A stretch of 16,867 nucleotides of DNA. Origin: Prevotella sp. (GTDB lineage Bacteria > Bacteroidota > Bacteroidia > Bacteroidales > Dysgonomonadaceae). Under the pieces are notes generated by a model, which did no database searches, was not told the DNA's origin, and saw only the letters and a program-made list of their open reading frames with translations. The position numbers and the translations under genes were made by a program. The stretch's first letter is position 1; the number at the start of each line of letters is the position of its first letter. Shown here piece by piece: positions 13,749 to 16,867 of the stretch. The DNA lies in NCBI GenBank assembly GCA_031263965.1, contig JAISES010000239.1, forward strand, positions 1 to 16,867, read 5' to 3'.

Positions 13749-13818
13749 TTAGCTATTGGCCATTAGTGATATAGTGATACGAAGTACTAAAAGCTAACGG
13801 CTAATAGCCAACAGCTAA
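13749..13818. repeat. Long imperfect hairpin between rimO and the HU gene
   Basis: TTAGCTATTGGCCATTAG (13749-13766) pairs with CTAATAGCCAACAGCTAA (13801-13818), 16 of 18 positions matching, around a 34-base loop. There is no T-run, so it is a poor terminator. The right arm ends 16 bp before the HU start, so it could affect HU translation or shield mRNA ends. Confidence 0.6.
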
Positions 13819-13834
13819 TTTAAAGATAATAACT

Positions 13835-14125
13835 ATGACAAATCAGGAACTAGTGGCTACCCTAGCCAAACGTTTAGACTGGACACAGCGTCAGGCATCT
13901 GACGCGCTGGAGTCGGCAGTATCTGTTATCAGCAGCAATCTGGGAGAAGGCAATACTATTAATATACAAGGCTTTGGCCAGTTCGAAACAAAGAAAAAAG
14001 GGGAACGCATATCGGTAAATCCAGTGTCGAAACAACGTTTCCTTGTTCCGCCTAAAATAACGCCGGCTTTTCGTCCCGGCCAGAGTATAAAAGATAACCT
14101 TAAAAAACTGGAGATCAATGGATGA
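13835..14125 (+). CDS. HU-family DNA-binding protein
   Basis: A 96-residue HU/IHF-fold protein. The helical N-terminus (TNQELVATLAKRLDWTQRQA) is followed by the saddle motif GFGQFETKKKGERISVNP and the arm returning through KITPAFRPGQSIKD. The arm carries Pro63 at the place where HU and IHF insert a proline into DNA, so it should bend DNA in the usual way. Family length is about 90, so it is complete. Its last 8 bases overlap the start of the next gene, which encodes a second HU domain fused to a membrane anchor and LysM; the two are likely coupled in translation and might heterodimerise. Confidence 0.93.
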   Translation: MTNQELVATLAKRLDWTQRQASDALESAVSVISSNLGEGNTINIQGFGQFETKKKGERISVNPVSKQRFLVPPKITPAFRPGQSIKDNLKKLEING

Positions 14126-15449
14126 ACGTCTCAGCCTTCAGGATTTAATAGATCTTCTGGTTAAAAAACAGGGAATAACCAGGAAAGACGCGGAAGCTTT
14201 CTTGCGGGAGTTTATTGCTGTAGTTACGGAAAATATAGAGGCTAATGAGCCTGTAAAAATTAAAGACTTCGGTACTTTCAAACCGGTAAAAGTAAACGCA
14301 CGCAAGAGTGTGGATGTAAATACCGGAGAGACTATCGAGATAGCCGCGCATTACAAGCTAAGCTTCAATCCCGATAGATTGTTGAAAGAGGCTATAAACC
14401 GTCCGTTTGCACACTTCGAGAGTGTTGTGCTTGAGGAAGGCGTGACTTTTGATAATATAGAAAGCGAAATTGAGGAAGAAAAAGGCGGGGAGGTTGAAGA
14501 AGATGCAACCATAGAAGAAGAAATTACCGGATATATTGCAGTAGAATCGCCAAAGGCCGGCATGTCCGAAGAAGAGGTCGTGGAAGAGCTTGCAGGCGAA
14601 GCCGTTGAGCCTGAACCCGAAAAGGAAGCAGAAAAATCAGGACAGGAAGCCGCACCTCCTGATGACATCATAAGTAAGATAGAAGAAGAGGCTGCATTAC
14701 GCAATGTAAATATAGAAGATTTTCTCGTGGCACTACGGGAAGATGATAAGGAAGAAAAGACTTTAGCAGGCAAAGCGGCTGAAGATGAACCAGGATTTGA
14801 GTATGAAGCCGACGGACTTGTTTACGAAGATACAGCGCCTGAGAGAAAAGGCATACGCAAACGTTATATCACTCTTGCATTCTTCATTTTCCTTATTATA
14901 GCCGGATTTGTTGCCGGAGGATTGTACTTTCAGGAGATAGCCGCGTATCTGACCCAAGGCTCGTCCGGCAGTGACAATAATATGGCAATAGCCGTAGAAC
15001 CTCAGGCTATGGTTACTGTTGCAGATAGTCTTGTGCAAGAGCAGGATACAATATCAGATTCGCAAGCTCCGAATCCTTTGTTGCAAGACCGCGGCAGGGA
15101 TATGCAAGCTCCGCCGCCATCGCCACAGGTAAAACAGGCTGAGACAGTAACCCCTCAGACATCTGTCAATGCACCACTAGGTGTAGAAACTATACAGCCC
15201 GGGCATACATTGCGGAATATAGCATTGAAATATTACGGAAATAAATCTTTCTGGGTGTACATTTACGAAGAAAATAAGGGCAAAATAAAGAATATTAATA
15301 ATGTACCCATAGGCACAAAACTCACGATCCCAGCCCCTGCAAAATACGGTATCGATCCACAGGATAAAGCATCTGTAACGAAAGCGAGGGCGCAGGAAGA
15401 AGTTTTATTCAAACGCGCAGATATTACCCCCGCTCGCGCAGACTTGTAG
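14118..15449 (+). CDS. HU domain - membrane helix - LysM fusion protein
   Basis: A 443-residue protein with three distinct parts. Residues 1-95 form an HU/IHF-like domain (LQDLIDLLVKKQGITRKDAE, VKIKDFGTFKPVKVNARKS, NPDRLLKEAIN); the proline normally found at the arm tip is replaced by the segment VNTGETIE. Residues 100-245 are a strongly acidic, low-complexity linker. Basic residues RKR at 247-249 precede one membrane helix (about 250-270), so by the positive-inside rule the HU part is cytoplasmic. After a Pro/Gln-rich periplasmic stretch, residues 356-407 are a LysM domain (ETIQPGHTLRNIALKYYG, WVYIYEENK, IPIGTKLTIP-like ending), which in general binds peptidoglycan. The layout suggests a tether between DNA and cell wall. 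The last eight or so residues are encoded by a hairpin-rich repeat (15427-15520) that also provides the stop. Confidence 0.9.
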   Translation: MDERLSLQDLIDLLVKKQGITRKDAEAFLREFIAVVTENIEANEPVKIKDFGTFKPVKVNARKSVDVNTGETIEIAAHYKLSFNPDRLLKEAINRPFAHFESVVLEEGVTFDNIESEIEEEKGGEVEEDATIEEEITGYIAVESPKAGMSEEEVVEELAGEAVEPEPEKEAEKSGQEAAPPDDIISKIEEEAALRNVNIEDFLVALREDDKEEKTLAGKAAEDEPGFEYEADGLVYEDTAPERKGIRKRYITLAFFIFLIIAGFVAGGLYFQEIAAYLTQGSSGSDNNMAIAVEPQAMVTVADSLVQEQDTISDSQAPNPLLQDRGRDMQAPPPSPQVKQAETVTPQTSVNAPLGVETIQPGHTLRNIALKYYGNKSFWVYIYEENKGKIKNINNVPIGTKLTIPAPAKYGIDPQDKASVTKARAQEEVLFKRADITPARADL

Positions 15450-15520
15450 TCTGTGCGTTGCGCAGCAAAAAAGGATTGCTCTTCGAGCAAGACACGGACA
15501 AATGTCCGTGCCAGCGGGGG
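15427..15520. repeat. 94-bp multi-hairpin repeat bounded by CCCCCGCT/AGCGGGGG
   Basis: Outer arms CCCCCGCT (15427-15434) and AGCGGGGG (15513-15520) are perfect inverted repeats. Inside are three hairpins: CAGACT-TGT-AGTCTG (15439-15453), TTGCTC-TTC-GAGCAA (15476-15490) and CACGGACA-AA-TGTCCGTG (15493-15510). The first contains the stop codon of the HU-LysM gene. The repeat is much more GC-rich than its surroundings and looks inserted at the gene's 3' end. Confidence 0.75.
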
Positions 15521-15566
15521 ACTGTTCACTGTTCACTGATTTTCTGACACAGCCTCCTTTTTGTTT

Positions 15567-16867
15567 TTATTTTTCCTTGCTTAAAGGGCGGTATTTATTT
15601 AATAATTCTTCGAAACGGAGATCTTGGCGGAGGTTGTCGAGATCGGGTTCAGCCTCAAAATATTTCCTTGTACATTCTCTGTTTTGCAAAGCTTTTTCAA
15701 ACCACTCGAGTGCTTCGTCTTTTTCATCCAAAAGAGAATAAAGACACGCTAGATTATATACGCCATTCGTATTGTCTAATGAATAAACTTTCAAAAGCTT
15801 TTCTTTTATTACATATTGATCTTCTTTTACACTTCCTCTTAAATTTGCCAGATTGAATAACGCATACCCCCAGTTGTTGTATGCAACAGCATAATCTTCT
15901 TTGATTTGTGTGGCTTTTTCATACTTTTCAAAGCTTACTTCAAACAGCTTTTCATCCCCCTTTAGTTTTGCCAAATCGGACAATGCGTTTCCCCAGTTGT
16001 TGTAAGCAACAGCATAATCTTCTTTGATTTGTGTGGCTTTTTCATACTTCTCAAAGCTTGCTTCAAACAGCTTTTCATCACCTTTTAGTTGTGCCAAATC
16101 GTACAATGCGTTTCCCCAGTTGTTGTAAGCAACAGCATAATCTTCTTTGATTTGTGTGGCTTTTTCATACTTCTCAAAGCTTGCTTCAAAAAGCTTTTCA
16201 TCACCTTTTAGTTGTGCCAAATCGGACAATGCGTTTCCCCAGTTGTAGTAAACAACAGCATCGTTTTCATTAATTTGAATGGCTTTTTCATACTTCTCTA
16301 AGCTTGCTTCAAACAACTTTTCATCACCTTTTAGTTTTGCCAAATAGGCCAATGCACTTCCCCAGTTGTAGTAAGCATCAGCATTATTTTTATCAATTTG
16401 AGTGGCTTCTTTATACTTCTCAAAGCTTGCTTCAAAAAGTTTTTCATCCTCTTTTAGTTTTGCCAAATCGGACAATGCGGTTCCCCAGTTATTGTAAGCA
16501 GCAGCATAATCTTCTTTGAGTTGAATGGCTTTTTCATACTTTTCGAAGCTTGCTTCAAACAGCTTTTCATCCCCCTTTAGTTTTGCCAAATTGTACAATG
16601 CATTTCCCCAGTTGTAGTAAACAACAGCATCGTTTTCATTAATTTGAATGGCTTTTTCATACTTCTCTAAGCTTACTTCAAACAGCTTTTCATCCCCCTT
16701 TAGTTTTGCCAAATCGGACAATGCGTTTCCCCAGTTGTTGTAAGCAACAGCATCATCGTCTTTGATTTGTGTGGCTTTTTCATACTTCTCAAAGCTTGCT
16801 TCAAACAGCTTTTCATCACCTTTTAGTTGTGCCAAATCGTACAATGCGTTTCCCCAGTTGTTGTAAG
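15567..16867 (-). CDS. Tetratricopeptide-repeat protein with 41-residue units (partial, N-terminus outside window)
   Basis: The visible 433 residues start at the window edge and end at TAA 15569-15567; no true start codon is seen. Nine units of the type YNNWGNALSDLAKLKGDEKL plus FEASFEKYEKATQIKEDYAVA repeat with a period of 41. They keep the TPR core (W, G, A/L, Y..A, A..Y) but carry a seven-residue insert KGDEKLF between the two helices. The last unit degenerates (YALFNLANLRGS), followed by a standard TPR (VYNLACLYSLLDEKDEALEW) and the usual bacterial TPR ending LDNLRQDLRFEELLNKY. TPR arrays bind protein partners; no enzymatic domain is visible. The N-terminus, where a signal peptide or effector domain might lie, is missing. 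Confidence 0.9.
   Translation of the reverse strand, partial: YNNWGNALYDLAQLKGDEKLFEASFEKYEKATQIKDDDAVAYNNWGNALSDLAKLKGDEKLFEVSLEKYEKAIQINENDAVVYYNWGNALYNLAKLKGDEKLFEASFEKYEKAIQLKEDYAAAYNNWGTALSDLAKLKEDEKLFEASFEKYKEATQIDKNNADAYYNWGSALAYLAKLKGDEKLFEASLEKYEKAIQINENDAVVYYNWGNALSDLAQLKGDEKLFEASFEKYEKATQIKEDYAVAYNNWGNALYDLAQLKGDEKLFEASFEKYEKATQIKEDYAVAYNNWGNALSDLAKLKGDEKLFEVSFEKYEKATQIKEDYAVAYNNWGYALFNLANLRGSVKEDQYVIKEKLLKVYSLDNTNGVYNLACLYSLLDEKDEALEWFEKALQNRECTRKYFEAEPDLDNLRQDLRFEELLNKYRPLSKEK
15868..16867 (-). repeat. Tandem 123-bp DNA repeat array inside the TPR gene
   Basis: The block beginning CCCCAGTTGTTGTAAGCAAC recurs with period 123 bp (15868, 15991, 16114 and so on) to the window edge. 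Several copies are almost identical in nucleotide sequence, including third codon positions, so the array was recently expanded or is homogenised by recombination. Confidence 0.85.

Noticed and set aside
13739..13834. Terminator after rimO
   Set aside because: The hairpin at 13749-13818 has a long loop and no following T-run, so I list it as a repeat only.
15521..15538. Short direct repeat ACTGTTCACTGTTCACTG
   Set aside because: Only two to three copies of an eight-base unit in non-coding DNA; no evidence of function.
16842..16844. TTG at 16844 as start of the TPR gene
   Set aside because: The same repeat frame (YNNWGNAL) continues upstream of it to the window edge, so it is an internal codon and the gene is cut by the window.
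15868..16867. Regular direct repeats that might suggest a CRISPR array or satellite
   Set aside because: The 123-bp period is an exact multiple of three, the frame stays open, and the translation is a clear TPR repeat; no unique spacers alternate with constant repeats.

Overview
The window looks like a chromosome segment from a Bacteroidales bacterium, possibly from the Dysgonomonas/Parabacteroides side of the order; the genus is a guess. The evidence is the run rpmB, rpmG, a 53-residue DUF4295-type gene, ftsY, rimO and HU genes, promoters of the TAnnTTTG type, almost no Shine-Dalgarno sequences, moderately AT-rich DNA, and a PUL-free mixture of short intergenic repeats. No RNA genes, CRISPR arrays or replication origins were seen.

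Layout. Positions 1-1907 (minus) hold the first 635 codons of a RecQ-type helicase with an N-terminal DEDD exonuclease-like domain; it runs off the left edge. Positions 1908-3584 are a decayed accessory strip. It holds a nucleotidyltransferase-HEPN (MNT-HEPN) gene broken by a 194-bp MITE, a deleted IS630-type transposase, a cluster of small hairpins and a MITE fragment. A POT-family transporter (3585-5063) with its own terminator follows. A second strip (5064-5749) holds a palindromic repeat, a MITE derivative and the N-terminal remnant of an IS110-type transposase. Then come a GtrA-family membrane protein and a membrane protein with what looks like a catalytically dead Nudix domain. The latter converges, with overlapping stop codons, on a minus-strand set made of a DivIC/FtsB-type division protein, a four-helix membrane protein and a bile-acid-symporter-like transporter. 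A second intact MITE (9109-9301) separates this set from the divergent xerD.

Positions 10234-10700 contain a nested palindrome and then a textbook Bacteroidetes promoter (TTTG-N19-TAAATTTG). This drives rpmB-rpmG-DUF4295 (the last probably the Bacteroidetes ribosomal protein bL38), closed by a terminator. ftsY and rimO follow as a tight pair. Next are two overlapping HU genes. The first is an ordinary HU. The second fuses an HU domain, an acidic linker, one membrane helix and a periplasmic LysM domain, so it could physically tie DNA to the cell wall. The right end is a minus-strand TPR protein built from nine near-identical 41-residue units, cut by the window edge.

Most noteworthy: (1) the HU-TM-LysM protein; (2) the TTA-duplicating MITE family, where removing one copy restores the interrupted MNT-HEPN frame exactly at the insertion point, and where the other intact copy lies at the -33 position of the division-gene promoter; (3) the membrane-bound degenerate Nudix protein; (4) the exonuclease-RecQ fusion, a WRN-like architecture.
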